From Ryuthela nishihirai (lineage: Eukaryota > Arthropoda > Arachnida > Araneae > Heptathelidae), in assembly GCA_038380435.1 (NCBI GenBank), contig JAWZYU010000004.1, positions 24,650,001 to 24,714,000 on the forward strand: 64,000 nt of DNA, given 5' to 3'. Below, piece after piece: positions 22,783 through 32,218 of this stretch. The notes beneath the pieces are model-generated. The model was not told the DNA's origin. It worked only from the letters and a program-made list of their open reading frames with translations, and made no database searches. The position numbers and the translations under genes were made by a program. Position 1 is the first letter of the stretch. Every line of letters begins with the position of its first letter.

Positions 22783-23613
22783 CACCGAAGAGCGAAAACA
22801 TTATGACCACCTGCCCAATATGATGTTGGTCATCCATGTGCCGCCAAAATAGCTCTTACCCTGCGAGGCATGGATGCTAGAAGATTTCTAAAGATGTCTT
22901 GTGATATCTGGCACCAATACGTTACCAACAGATTCTTTAACTCTTGCAAGTTACGTGGTTGATCCGACACAGATCGGATATGCTATTCCAACACAAACCA
23001 CAGATGTTCAATTGGATTGATCTATGGGGAATTTGGAGGCCAGGGCGATACCGGGAAGTCTTCCTCATGTTCCGCAAACCATTCTCGAACAATCCGGGCA
23101 GTGTGGCATGGCGCATTATCCTGCTGAAAGAAGGCACTGCTAGAGAGGAATACCGTTGCCATGAGAGGATGTACCTGCTCTGCAATGATGTTTAGGTAGG
23201 TGGTAGACGTCATAGTTTCCTGCACATGAATGACTGGACCTAGGTTTCCCAGCAGAACATTGCCCATGGCATTACACTTTCTCCACTGGCTTGTTTTCGT
23301 CCCAGGGTGCATCCTGGTGTCAACAGTTCCCCAGGCAAACGACACACACGTACACGGTCATCCATATAGTGCAACAGGAAATGAGATTCATCGGACCAGA
23401 CGACCTTCTCCCACTCATTCAAGATCCAGTTTTGATGCTCACGTGCCCATTGTAGGCGCTGTCGACGGTGAACCGAGGTTAGCATGGGCACTCAGAGCGG
23501 TCTGCGGCTATGCATCTCCATTTCCGGCAGGGTTCGATGTACTGTGTGTTGTGACACATTACTCCCGTCATCAGCATTCAAATTACGGGCAAGTTGCGCC
23601 TTCTGTTGGCTCG
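22783..23613 (-). mobile_element. DD36E Tc1-like transposon, truncated
   Basis: The left terminal repeat begins CACCGAAGAGCGAAAACATT after TA (22781-22782). The transposase reads leftwards: HTVHRTLPEMEMHSR at about 23550, VVWSDESHFLL (first Asp) at about 23400, FFQQDNAPCHTAR (second Asp) at about 23110, and NPIEHLW (catalytic Glu) at about 23000. Thirty-six residues separate the second Asp and the Glu, the DD36E signature of Incomer-type elements. The Asp of the SPDL motif is replaced by a TAG stop. The N-terminus and right TIR are lost at about 23613, where a GC-rich block begins. Confidence 0.75.
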
Positions 23614-23990
23614 TACTCCCCCCCGATAGGGGACCACCTTGTCGTGGTGGGGGAGCCTAGGGCCCAGCAACCCGGCTGAGGCTTTGCCGGTCGGGATGAT
23701 CCCCAGCTGGAGCAGCCGAAGGCTTTGCTGGCTGTAGTGGGCACCAGCTGGAGCATTGCCAAGGTTTTGCCGGTTGGGGTGGTCCCCGGCTGGAGCATTG
23801 CTGAAGCCAACCGAGGTTGAAGATGCTGCTGGCCGGCTTGATTGCCAGTCGGGTGGTGACGGCGTCGGAGACCTCACCTATCAGGAGACCTGGGTGGTCT
23901 GTTCGAGGGCTCGGCAGAACGGATTGATTCCTAGTAAGCCAGAGACCTCACAAAAGTCTGGGTCTTACTAAGAGTCTCCACCCCGGGTGC
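23614..23990. repeat. GC-rich block with imperfect tandem units
   Basis: Composition changes abruptly at 23614. It begins with hairpin-forming ggggaccaccttgtcgtggtgg, followed by about four imperfect units of roughly 41 bp sharing cccagctggagca and aaggttttgccgg. Overlapping open frames exist on both strands but look like products of high GC. It may be the 5' UTR of an unidentified retroelement; I cannot name it. Confidence 0.5.
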
Positions 23991-24069
23991 CGATCGAGCT
24001 TGGATCTATATATCCTTGCACATATGCAAACCGGGGAATAGATTAAAGTAAGGTTTCTTCCGGTGGTCA

Positions 24070-24300
24070 GCTTTCCTTCTATAGGACTGCTGCCATGTGA
24101 GGCTGGGATCTGAACGTCCTTTCAGATCTCACAACTTTTTACACACTGCACTGCTATATTTTCATTCTTCCGAATCGTTCTAAGTTCCAATTCGTTGGCT
24201 AAATTGAATCTCACGTAGAAGCACACACGAGGGTTTAAGTCACGTTAAGTCATGAAGTCACTGTTGCTCGTTCATCTGTCGTAACAATATTATAATATGC
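24070..24300 (-). mobile_element. Partial copy of the fold-back element arm
   Basis: The complement of this segment matches 20386-20560 closely. It starts tgttacgacagatgaacgag and continues through ccaacgaattggaact and gcagtgcagtgtgtaaaaag to gaaaggacgttcagat. It lacks the outer TIR (the flank is aatattataatatgcg), so either the arm module moves separately or this is a truncated copy. Confidence 0.8.
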
Positions 24301-25164
24301 GAATTAGACTTACCACAGCCCTTGGAAGGTGAGATGAAAATCTTTAGAGGGTCGGATCTGTTCCACAGGCCGTAGTTTAGATCCGTCTTAAAAGAAAAAT
24401 GGTAAATAAATTCGTTGGATAAAATAAAATTTAATTTTACATTTTGCCAGTTTTTTTACTCGTTTTTATAACCCACCAGAAGTGGCATTCCTAAAAGGGG
24501 GTTATAACACATTGAAGCCGTTATTTTCTAAGGTGCCCCTCAAACGTACTGAGTGCGCTACTGTCTTCTACCTGTTCGTCCTTTTGTCATTGAGTTATAT
24601 TTTCTTGTGTAGGCTTAATGAAAGAACTTTTGATCGCAGCTTTGGCTTGAGAGGAGAAAGAGAATGCAGCAGTCCTTTTTATCCTTCTTACTCGTTTGCA
24701 ATATATTGCTTATGTGCAATACTCACTATTGCACAAGTCATCCGATGACAGGGCAGTTGCCTAGGGCATAATGAGACAAAGGGTGCCAAGTGCTCGAATA
24801 AATTTGTTTAATTTTTATTCTTCCAAAAAAAAATTTTTTTTTATGGTTTTTATGTTGTATTTATCTTCTCTCCTGCTGATTATTGTAAGAGCAAGAGTAC
24901 GAGGTAAAATGCCTAGAGTGCCATTTTAGCTCGAGTTGACCCTGGTACAGGTACCAATAATCATGTGCTTCCTTACCGAGGGTAGGATGTAGACATCAAC
25001 GTCTTCAAGGGTCAAAGCTGGAGAATTCGGTTTGAATAAGTCGTCCATTTCTAAGAGAAGAAGGGGGGGATGTTACTGAATGTATATCTGAAATACATAC
25101 TATAAATGTGCAAAGTTGGAGGAGAGCATTCGGAATTAAGTAGTTACTTTGTTGAGTTAGTTGT
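24301..25164. other. Unassigned stretch
   Basis: No gene or known repeat is recognised. An 88-codon plus-strand frame at 24482-24748 lacks any familiar motif. Confidence 0.4.
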
Positions 25165-25175
25165 CTATGACATAG

Positions 25176-25560
25176 GGGCGGGGGTGGCTCAGTCGGTAGC
25201 GCGCCAGGCTCGTAATCTGTAGTTCCCAGGTTCGAGTCCCAGCTGGGTCAGCACCGAGACATCTCCGCAAAGCTCCCTGCCCATGGTCAGTAGAGGACAC
25301 CGATGGGCTTGGAAAGGCCGCCGTCCGTCGGATGGGACGTTAAGCTGTGGCCCCGTGTGCGGGAGAGCCATACCCTGTGCACGTTAAAGAACACGCTGGA
25401 TGGCCTTGACGGGAGGCTACCATCTGTCTCCCAACAGCTGTTTCAGTGGGTTCCCTCCCCCAACCTTCTCTGAGCCTTCTGAGTCCTTGTGACCTGCCCA
25501 TTTAGCCCATGGTGTGCAAAAAAAGTGCCGCTCAGAGGTAAAACAACCCAACCCAAAAGC
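25176..25560 (+). mobile_element. SINE-2, best-preserved full-length copy
   Basis: A 385-bp copy flanked by a perfect 11-bp duplication, ctatgacatag (25165-25175 and 25561-25571). The order is tRNA-like head at 25176-25255, linker, central domain with ggccgccgtccgtcggatgg at about 25316, a second conserved block ctgtgcacgttaaagaacac at about 25375, and the tail aaaacaacccaacccaaaag. The anticodon-loop equivalent ctcgtaa suggests descent from tRNA-Thr or tRNA-Met. Confidence 0.97.
25185..25239 (+). promoter_or_regulatory. Pol III A and B boxes of SINE-2
   Basis: A-box tggctcagtcgg at 25185-25196 and B-box ggttcgagtcc at 25229-25239, both close to tRNA consensus. They probably direct transcription of this SINE by RNA polymerase III. 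Confidence 0.7.
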
Positions 25561-25908
25561 CTATGACATAGAAAGTACTTTCCAGGTGGCTCTGCAGTAC
25601 TTCCTGTGAATGTTCTCCGCTAATCCTAACTGGCAAGATTGCATTACGACCAAGGTTCCCGCAATGAAAATAACCAAAACCACGGTGAAACTGTTTTTTA
25701 TTCAAGTTTCAGAGTGCTGTTGTTGTACGATTAATTTCGTAACACTTCGTTTGGAGGGCATCGAAGCAGATCTAATCGTACTTTGAAATGAAACCAAATA
25801 TTACTCTTTCAAGGACGATGGCGAAGTCGCATAAAAACTAGCTTTTCGTAAAAAAGAGAGCGAAAAACAAAACACACCCACATTTGAGTAATGCAACTTT
25901 TTTTTTTG

Positions 25909-25965
25909 ACCGAAAAACTACTGCTAAAATGCTGTGAAGCAGCATTTTAGCAGTAGTTTTTCGGT
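25909..25965. repeat. Perfect hairpin, 26-nt arms
   Basis: Arms 25909-25934 and 25940-25965 (accgaaaaactactgctaaa and so on) are exactly complementary around the loop tgaag. The inner core gctaaaatgctg-tgaag-cagcattttagc is shared with the hairpin 32 bp downstream. Confidence 0.9.
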
Positions 25966-25996
25966 GCTGTTACGTTAGTTACGTTAGTTTCGGTGC

Positions 25997-26073
25997 TTTA
26001 CGTTAGAGAAATTTTCTATTGCTAAAATGCTGTGAAGCAGCATTTTAGCAATAGAAAATTTCTCTAACGTAAA
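25997..26073. repeat. Perfect hairpin, 36-nt arms, sharing the upstream core
   Basis: Arms 25997-26032 and 26038-26073 (tttacgttagagaaattttc and so on) are exactly complementary around the same loop tgaag and the same inner 12-nt stem as the preceding hairpin, but the outer stems differ. The word ttacgttag also recurs between the hairpins. Confidence 0.9.
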
Positions 26074-26214
26074 ATTAATCAGACACACTGAAGATTTGCC
26101 CCGAGAGAGTGAGCTGGCTAAAATCAATTAAGCACTAGAACTTTAGGGCCCAATTTGTGCGTCTCCCAATAGTGGTTCCCGCCGTTGAACTTGTGAGCCA
26201 AAACTCTCTATACA

Positions 26215-26892
26215 ATGAATTCAATGTGTTACAGCTGTGGAGAAACAATTGTTCCTAATGCCGACCATATCCTATGCAGTGGATGCAAAGGGAAACTGCA
26301 TTTTGGGTGCTCTGGCACAACGGAGAGAAACTATAAAAAGATGACTCAAGAGAAGAAAAAAACGTGGCTCTGTACTGACTGCATATTAAGCAGGACAAAC
26401 AACAGACCCATTTCAGATAAGGAAAACAGATATCCAGTAAGCTGGTAAAAAAAAATATCCAGTAAGCTGGCTACCATTGAAACTACATGTGCAGATCTCA
26501 CTTAATGATCAATGTTGCAAAAGCGCTGGATATAAATAATTTTAACATTGATCAACTTGAAGCCTTACGTAGACTGCCAACAAGGAACAAGAAAAAAACA
26601 CCTGCGATCATTGCCCAATTTAAATCTAGAAACGAACGTGAACAATGGATCTCAAAAAAGAAATCGAAAATCTTTGCCAGTAACGTAATTGATGACGCTT
26701 AAAAAAACGCCAGTATATCTAAATGAAAATTGAACTCCAATAAACAGAGAACTTTTCTGGAAAGCGAGGTGCCTGGCCAAATCAAAAAATTTTAAATACG
26801 TCTGGTTTCGGAACGGGAAAATCATGATGAGAAAAACTGATGGTGACAGCGTAATTCGAATTGATATGCTCACGAATTTCGATGAATTTTAA
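26215..26892 (+). pseudogene. LINE ORF1 with PHD-like finger (copy C)
   Basis: This starts MNSMCYSCGETIVPNADHIL. The finger uses CYSC, CSGC, HFGC and WLCTDC. Compared with copy A it has lost most of the coiled coil. The second part resumes at about 26500 (LEALRRLPTRNKKKTPAIIA) and the last part at about 26700 (YLNEN, ELFWKAR, KYVWFRNGKIMMRK), ending at TAA 26892. Stops and frame changes are present at about 26446 and 26700-26730. Confidence 0.8.
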
Positions 26893-27443
26893 ACGGGAAA
26901 TATATTGCTTATTTGCTCCATCTTATTTGTTTTGCCATGGCGACTTTTCATTTTGATGACTTACCAACATTTGATCACAACGAAAATGTTCTGTGCGACT
27001 ATGAAGAAGTTAAGAAATGGTTCTTGACTAGTAAATTATGTTATGAATCTGATGAACATTTAAGCTTTCTGCATGTGAACATCCGAAGTCTGAAAAAAAA
27101 AAAAACTGGGATACTCTCAGTGTTTATCTTAAATATATCTTGAAATTTTTAGATATTATTATATTGACAGAAACTAACATCCTCAGCACGGATGCTCCAT
27201 TGTTCAATCTAGAAAATTTAAATCAACTTTTTACCAGAACTCCTAGTCCGTTTGAACATGGGATTCTACTTTTCTTCCGCGACACATTATTAGTCAAAAC
27301 GATACCTTCGCTTGTAATTCCTGCTGAAACATTGAATATAAATATCTACAAGGGTAATTTCACTTTCATTTTACTTGTTATTTACAGATCACCAATCTCG
27401 AACATTAACACTTTTCTTTCTAATTTCAAAAACTGGTTCGAAA

Positions 27444-27730
27444 ATTCCCCGCCCTGCCCACGGTCAGTAGGGGACACCGATGGGCTTGGAAAGGCCGCCG
27501 TCCGTCGGATGGGACGTTAAGCCGTGGCCCCGTGTGCGGGAGAGCCATACCCTGTGCACGTTAAAGAACACGCTGGATGGCCTTGACGGGAGGCTACCAT
27601 CTGTCTCCCAACAGCTGTTCCAGTGGGTCCCCTCCCCCAACCTTCTCTGAGCCTTCGGGGTCCATGTGACCTGGCCATTTAGCCCATGGTGTGCAAAAAA
27701 GTGCCGCTCAGAGGTAAAACAACCCAACCC
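27444..27730 (+). mobile_element. SINE-2, 5'-truncated, in LINE ORF2
   Basis: This lacks the tRNA head, starting at attccccgccctgcccacgg, yet is flanked by a perfect 13-bp target-site duplication, aactggttcgaaa (27431-27443 and 27731-27743), so it was truncated during retrotransposition. Removing it and one duplicate would restore continuity of the endonuclease frame around NWFE. Confidence 0.97.
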
Positions 27731-28029
27731 AACTGGTTCGAAACAACTGATAAACATCGCAATCAAATACTAGTTGGAGATTTTAATTTAGATATCAAAA
27801 ATATCAAAAACACGGAGTTGCCAAATACTTAGAATTGTTAAAAGAGTTTGGTTTCTCACTTATCATTACTGGTATCACCAGGGAAGACATCATTGGTGAC
27901 TCTCTCTGAGACATGCATTGATCACATTAACGTCCGACTTGACATTAAATTCGACACAAATTCAATGATTTTTTGCAGTAGGATAGCAGACCACTACTTA
28001 ATTGCGGCAACTGGCGGGAAAAAAAACTT

Positions 28030-28421
28030 GGGTTGTTGGGTTGTTTTACCTCTGAGCGGCACTTTTTTGCACACCATGGGCTAAATGGCCAGGTCACATG
28101 GACCCCGAAGGTTCAGAGAAGGTTAGGGGAGGGGACCCACTGGAACAGCTGTTGGGAGAGAGAGATGGTAGCCTCCCATCAAGGCCATCCAGCGTGTTCT
28201 TTAACGTGCACAGGGTATGACTCTCCCGCACACGGGGCCACGGCTTAACGTACCATCCGACGGACGGCGGCCTTTCCAAGCCCATCGGTGTCCCCTACTG
28301 ACCGTGGGCAAGGCGGGGAATTTTGCGGAGATAAATCTAAACGCTGACCCAGCTGGGACTCGAACCTGGGAACTGCAGATTACGAGCCTGGCGCCCTACC
28401 GATTGAGCCCCCCCCCCCCCC
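28030..28421 (-). mobile_element. SINE-2, full length, in LINE ORF2
   Basis: This is opposite to the host LINE. The duplication aaaaaaaactt flanks it (28019-28029 and 28434-28444). The head end carries a C-run of about 15 followed by an A-run. It joins the end of the endonuclease to the linker of ORF2. Confidence 0.92.
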
Positions 28422-30882
28422 AAAAAAAAAAGAAAAAAAAACTTCGGAATTCGTCCAATCACACTAAAATGCTAGACAGCAATTTTAACACGAAAACTAT
28501 CTTAGATCATAAAAACATATGCAAAGAACTAAATCTAACAAACTGGCTGGGAAGAGGCACTGGAAACGAAACCCCAAATTCAGAACCAATAGACGTACTT
28601 TATGAAGCATTCATAAAAAAATATACGGCGATTGTTAACAATAGCAAAATTAATAAACTATCGGATGGCTCAAAAATTAAACAACGCAATTGTTGCAAAG
28701 ACTGGATAAATCAGGAAATAATAAACTTAATACGTAAAAGAGACTCGGCTTGGATGATTACAAAAATAACAAGAGGAACAGAAATTTTAAATTACTATAC
28801 ACAAACTTATGAAACACAGTCACGTCCCTTATTAGGCAGGAAAAGAAAAAACATTACTTCAAACAATTGAGTCTTGTAAAAATAATCCAAAGCAAAATTG
28901 GGAACTCATCAATCAAATTATCAACAATAAACCTAAAACTGCCATTGACGATTTTATCATGAAGAATACGCCACAAGGTATGTCTGAAACTCAAGCAGCA
29001 GAGAAATTTAACAACACCTTTGCAGACATTATTGTCAATCTTAGAGACGATAACCGTATACAGAATCTCTGTACAGTTCCTAAACATATCCAACCTTCTT
29101 TTCCCTCAATTTTTATTCCTCCCGTCTCGAAACAAGAAACTTTTAAGTCACTTAGAATTTTCAATGAAAGAAAATCATGTGGATACGATCAGGTACACAC
29201 AAAGCACATTAAAGCATGCAATATCTCCTTAGCTGATCTCGTGACAAACTTTATCAATGAAAGCATATCTACAGGAAACATCCCTAATAAACTCAAAATT
29301 GCTATTTTTAGACCAATTTACAAAAGTGGAGCTAAATCCGATTGCACTAACTATAGGCCCATTGCCATATTACCCGTTCTTAACAAAATACTTGAAAGAT
29401 ATGTAGCTAATGTTCTAGCCAATATGTTGAAAAAACATAACATTATTAGTGAAAAGCAACATGGTTTCCAAAAAGGTAAAAATACAATTACACTTTTAAC
29501 GGAGTTTTCTGACGTCATTAATGGAACTTTAAACAATGGAAAAAAAGCAGCTGCTATCTTTCTGGACTTTCGTAAGGCATTTGATACGTTGGATCACGAT
29601 ATTTTACTTCAAAAATTATATACCTATGGTGTCCGAGGTATTACCCTTAAATGGTTTGAAAATTATTTAAAAAACAGAGTGCATGTTACCAAAATTAATG
29701 GGCGTTTTTAGTGAGAAGAGGACAGTGTACACTGGTGTACCACAAGGTTCAATTTTAGGTCCGCTTTTATTCATTATTTATATTAATGATCTAGCTAACC
29801 TTAAACTGAAGGGCTCTCCTCTATATATGCTGATGACACCGCCTTTGTTAACGTGAATCACAATATAGGAGCAATCCGAGATACACAGGATGATTTTAAC
29901 AAAATTGTTAACTGGTCTAACATTAATCGTATTTACATAAACTCAGAAAAAACCAAATGGATGAGCTTTCATTCACCAGGATACTATGATCTTTCATCTT
30001 ATGCAATTAAAAACCACGAACCTTTGTGTCCTCAGAACATGATAAATCATGACCCTGACTGCTACGACTATGATGTTATTGAACGTGTTGAGAGCCATAA
30101 ATATCTTGGACTTTACACGGACACAACCTTCCGATGGAATACACATATTCAAAAGTTAGCAGGGAAATTGCGTCTATGTGCTTCTAAACTTTACAAACTA
30201 CAATTTGTTGCAAACATACATACATGTATTTTGGTTTACAGAGCTATCTGTGAATCTATATTGACTTATGGTTTGACAATATACGGCTCAACTAACCTCC
30301 CAAATATAAAGAAAATAGAAACTATTCAATCATCCATTGCTAAAAATATAATCCCATACAACTTAAAAAATTCATTTTATCATAGCGAAGAAAGACTAAA
30401 TTATCTAGGCATACTCTCTTTTCACAAACTTTACAAATACAGTATCACTTTAAAATATATTTTGATGATCAATTTAAATCTAAAATCTCTCATGAGAAAA
30501 ACACAAGGTTACAATCCAAAAATTATTTCCAACTTCCAAAAATATTAAACAATTACGGGAAATGTACAAGGGCATATACAATACCTTACGTGTTCAATCA
30601 ATTGCCAAGGGAAATTATTTTATTAAACAAATTTAAAGAAATCAAAAATAAGACAAAAAAGTTTCTTCTAGGCACTAAATTTAAAATAAAAATTTGAACC
30701 ACCACAATGGAGCTTCCACTGAAATTCACATAATTCGATGACATTGTTTTAAACTATATCTTATGTATTTTCATGTAACGTTATTATTCTTCTCTCCTGC
30801 AGATAAGCAGATGATTTGCGTGTCATTTGTTTAAACTTTTGTATAACTAACATGAATATGAATAAAGATTATTATTATTATT

Positions 30883-31010
30883 AGATCCCGAAAATTGCGA
30901 ATCTTTCCAATGGGAGTGGGATGTGCCAAAATATTAGAGCAGCTTTTTTTACTGTGATTAAAAACTTTAAATATCTATATTTTATTTATTCACTCGATTT
31001 TTGCAACTCG
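30883..31010 (+). repeat. Direct repeat, left copy
   Basis: agatcccg-aaa-tgcgaa, tttccaatgggagtg, atgtgccaaaatattag and tgattaaaaact occur here and again at 32040-32160, about 1.15 kb downstream in the same orientation. Between them lie an RTE fragment and a long-TIR element. The identity of the repeat is unknown. Confidence 0.8.
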
Positions 31011-31404
31011 TTGGCAGAAACACTATATAGATATTATTCCGTTTTCACTAGATTCAAATAAAATCTAAATGGGTTCTTCATAATTTGTTTTGACTTTAAT
31101 TTCTAAAATCTCCAACATTAAAACCAGGACTGGATCTGAGGGGGACATGCCCCCCTTTGAGAACGCTGCTAAAGGTAATGGAGGTAAAAGTTATTAAACT
31201 TGTGCATATTTCACGTTTTTTTCAAGAAATTTTTAAAAATCCCCTAAAAGGGAATGTTACACTACAATGGAAATCCAATCTCTTGGCTTCCGTCTGGTTT
31301 TAGAGGTTTGGAAAATAAATGCAAAACGAAAAAAAAAAAAATTCCCTAGATCCAGGTTTGACAAAAACAGTCACGCCTAGTTTTCGAGACAGGTAGATTT
31401 TGAA

Positions 31405-31447
31405 AAAAATAGGCGTAGACACCTAAAGATTAAAATTAAGCTATATA
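31405..31447 (+). mobile_element. Small RTE fragment
   Basis: aataggcgtagacacctaaa and gattaaaattaagctatata match the RTE segment at 7990-8030 (aataggtgtatacacctaaa, gactaaaattagactgtata). It stops exactly at the TA where the next element is inserted; the continuation was not found on the far side. Confidence 0.6.
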
Positions 31448-32006
31448 CACTGGATTCCATAAATTAAGGAAAATCCCTATGTTAAGTCAATGGGAAGCTA
31501 AAGTCAAAGCTCTATAACTTCTAAAAAGTGTTTTGAAAAATGTGATTGCAGATAAAGATCTCAATCAAATAAATCAATATCTCGATTTTCAACAATATTC
31601 GTTCTGTATTTAATGAGTTATGAAAGTTTTAATCTTTAACAACAGCAATGCCAGTCTTAAGAAACTTATACAAAACTGAAGAATGTGTAAAAAATTCGTT
31701 CACCAAAGTTCTAAAATACAAACTTATTTTATTAAACACTTTGATGCAATACTTATTACTAAGTTTTAATTAACTTATGAAGTCAATTTTTGTGGCTGGC
31801 ATTATTATTGCTAAATATTCAAATTTCCATAACTCGTTAAATACTGAACTAATATTGTTGAGAATCGAGTTATTGATTTATTTGATTGAGATCTTTATCT
31901 GCAATCACGTTTTTCAAAACAAAGTTATTTCAAAAGTTATAGAGCTTTGGTCTTAGCTTTCCATTGACTTAACATAGGGTTTTTGCTTCATTTATGGAAG
32001 CCGGTG
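31448..32006. mobile_element. Long-TIR DNA element (559 bp, TA target)
   Basis: Terminal inverted repeats of about 185 bp, at 31448-31632 and 31822-32006, begin CACTGGATTCCATAAAT and CACCGGCTTCCATAAAT. They share cctatgttaagtcaatgg, aaagctctataactt and gattgcagataaagatctca. TA flanks both ends (31446-31447 and 32007-32008). There is no open reading frame of note. A non-autonomous mariner-superfamily element is inferred from the target. Confidence 0.8.
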
Positions 32007-32039
32007 TAATTTTACATATACTGTAAAATTGTATTGTCA

Positions 32040-32160
32040 CAAGATCCCGTAAACTGCGAAACTTTCCAATGGGAGTGGAATGTGCCAAAATATTAGTGGG
32101 AGCATTTTATTGTGATTAAAAACTTAAACTATTTAGATTTCATTTATTCACTCAATTTGG
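32040..32160 (+). repeat. Direct repeat, right copy
   Basis: This is the partner of 30883-31010, with the same word order and roughly 85 percent identity by eye. It ends where a different sequence leads into the R1 3' half. Confidence 0.8.
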
Positions 32161-32180
32161 AGCCGCACGCGATCATCGGT

Positions 32181-32218
32181 CATGTAACCTGCCCTCAGTT
32201 CAGAGGGCAGGTTACATG
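32181..32218. repeat. Perfect hairpin at the R1 junction
   Basis: 16-nt arms catgtaacctgccctc and complement (32181-32196, 32203-32218) with a 6-nt loop. It sits exactly at the left limit of the R1 LINE fragment that follows. Confidence 0.9.

Larger units (their letters stand above)
26913..30695 (+). pseudogene. LINE ORF2 (endonuclease-RT), interrupted (copy C)
   Basis: Endonuclease: SFLHVNIRSLKK at about 27065, LDIIILTETNIL at about 27150, RSPISNINTF, then after the first SINE-2 QILVGDFNLDIKN (GDFN) near 27765. After the second SINE-2 come the linker and the RT: SLRIFNERKSCGYDQVHTKH at about 29150, NYRPIAILPVLNKILER, and AIFLDFRKAFDTLDHD at about 29560. The catalytic YADDTA at about 29825 is in a shifted frame. 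The C-terminal region (29853-30548) follows. Shifts at about 29710 and 29825, and in the EN, make it inactive. Confidence 0.85.
26110..30883 (+). mobile_element. CR1/Jockey-group LINE copy C, nearly complete
   Basis: A leader, an ORF1 with a PHD-like finger, an ORF2 with endonuclease and reverse transcriptase, a 3' UTR and a tail of ATT repeats (30865-30883) are all present. Two SINE-2 copies split ORF2. The PHD-type ORF1 together with a CR1/Jockey-like RT places it in that group, but I cannot fix the clade by eye. The 5' limit is approximate. Confidence 0.85.

Noticed and set aside
23230..23679. 149-residue plus-strand protein
   Set aside because: It is the antisense of the DD36E transposase running into the GC-rich block.
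23614..23700. HDV-like ribozyme
   Set aside because: The G-rich start and hairpin are suggestive, but I could not lay out the nested double pseudoknot by hand.
20386..24300. LTR retrotransposon, because the module starts TGTTACGACAG and occurs three times
   Set aside because: Copies are in inverted orientation inside a TIR element, and no gag, pol, primer-binding site or polypurine tract is visible.
25176..25255. tRNA gene (Thr- or Met-like)
   Set aside because: A and B boxes are good, but the arms do not close into a full cloverleaf and the segment is the head of a SINE present in many copies.
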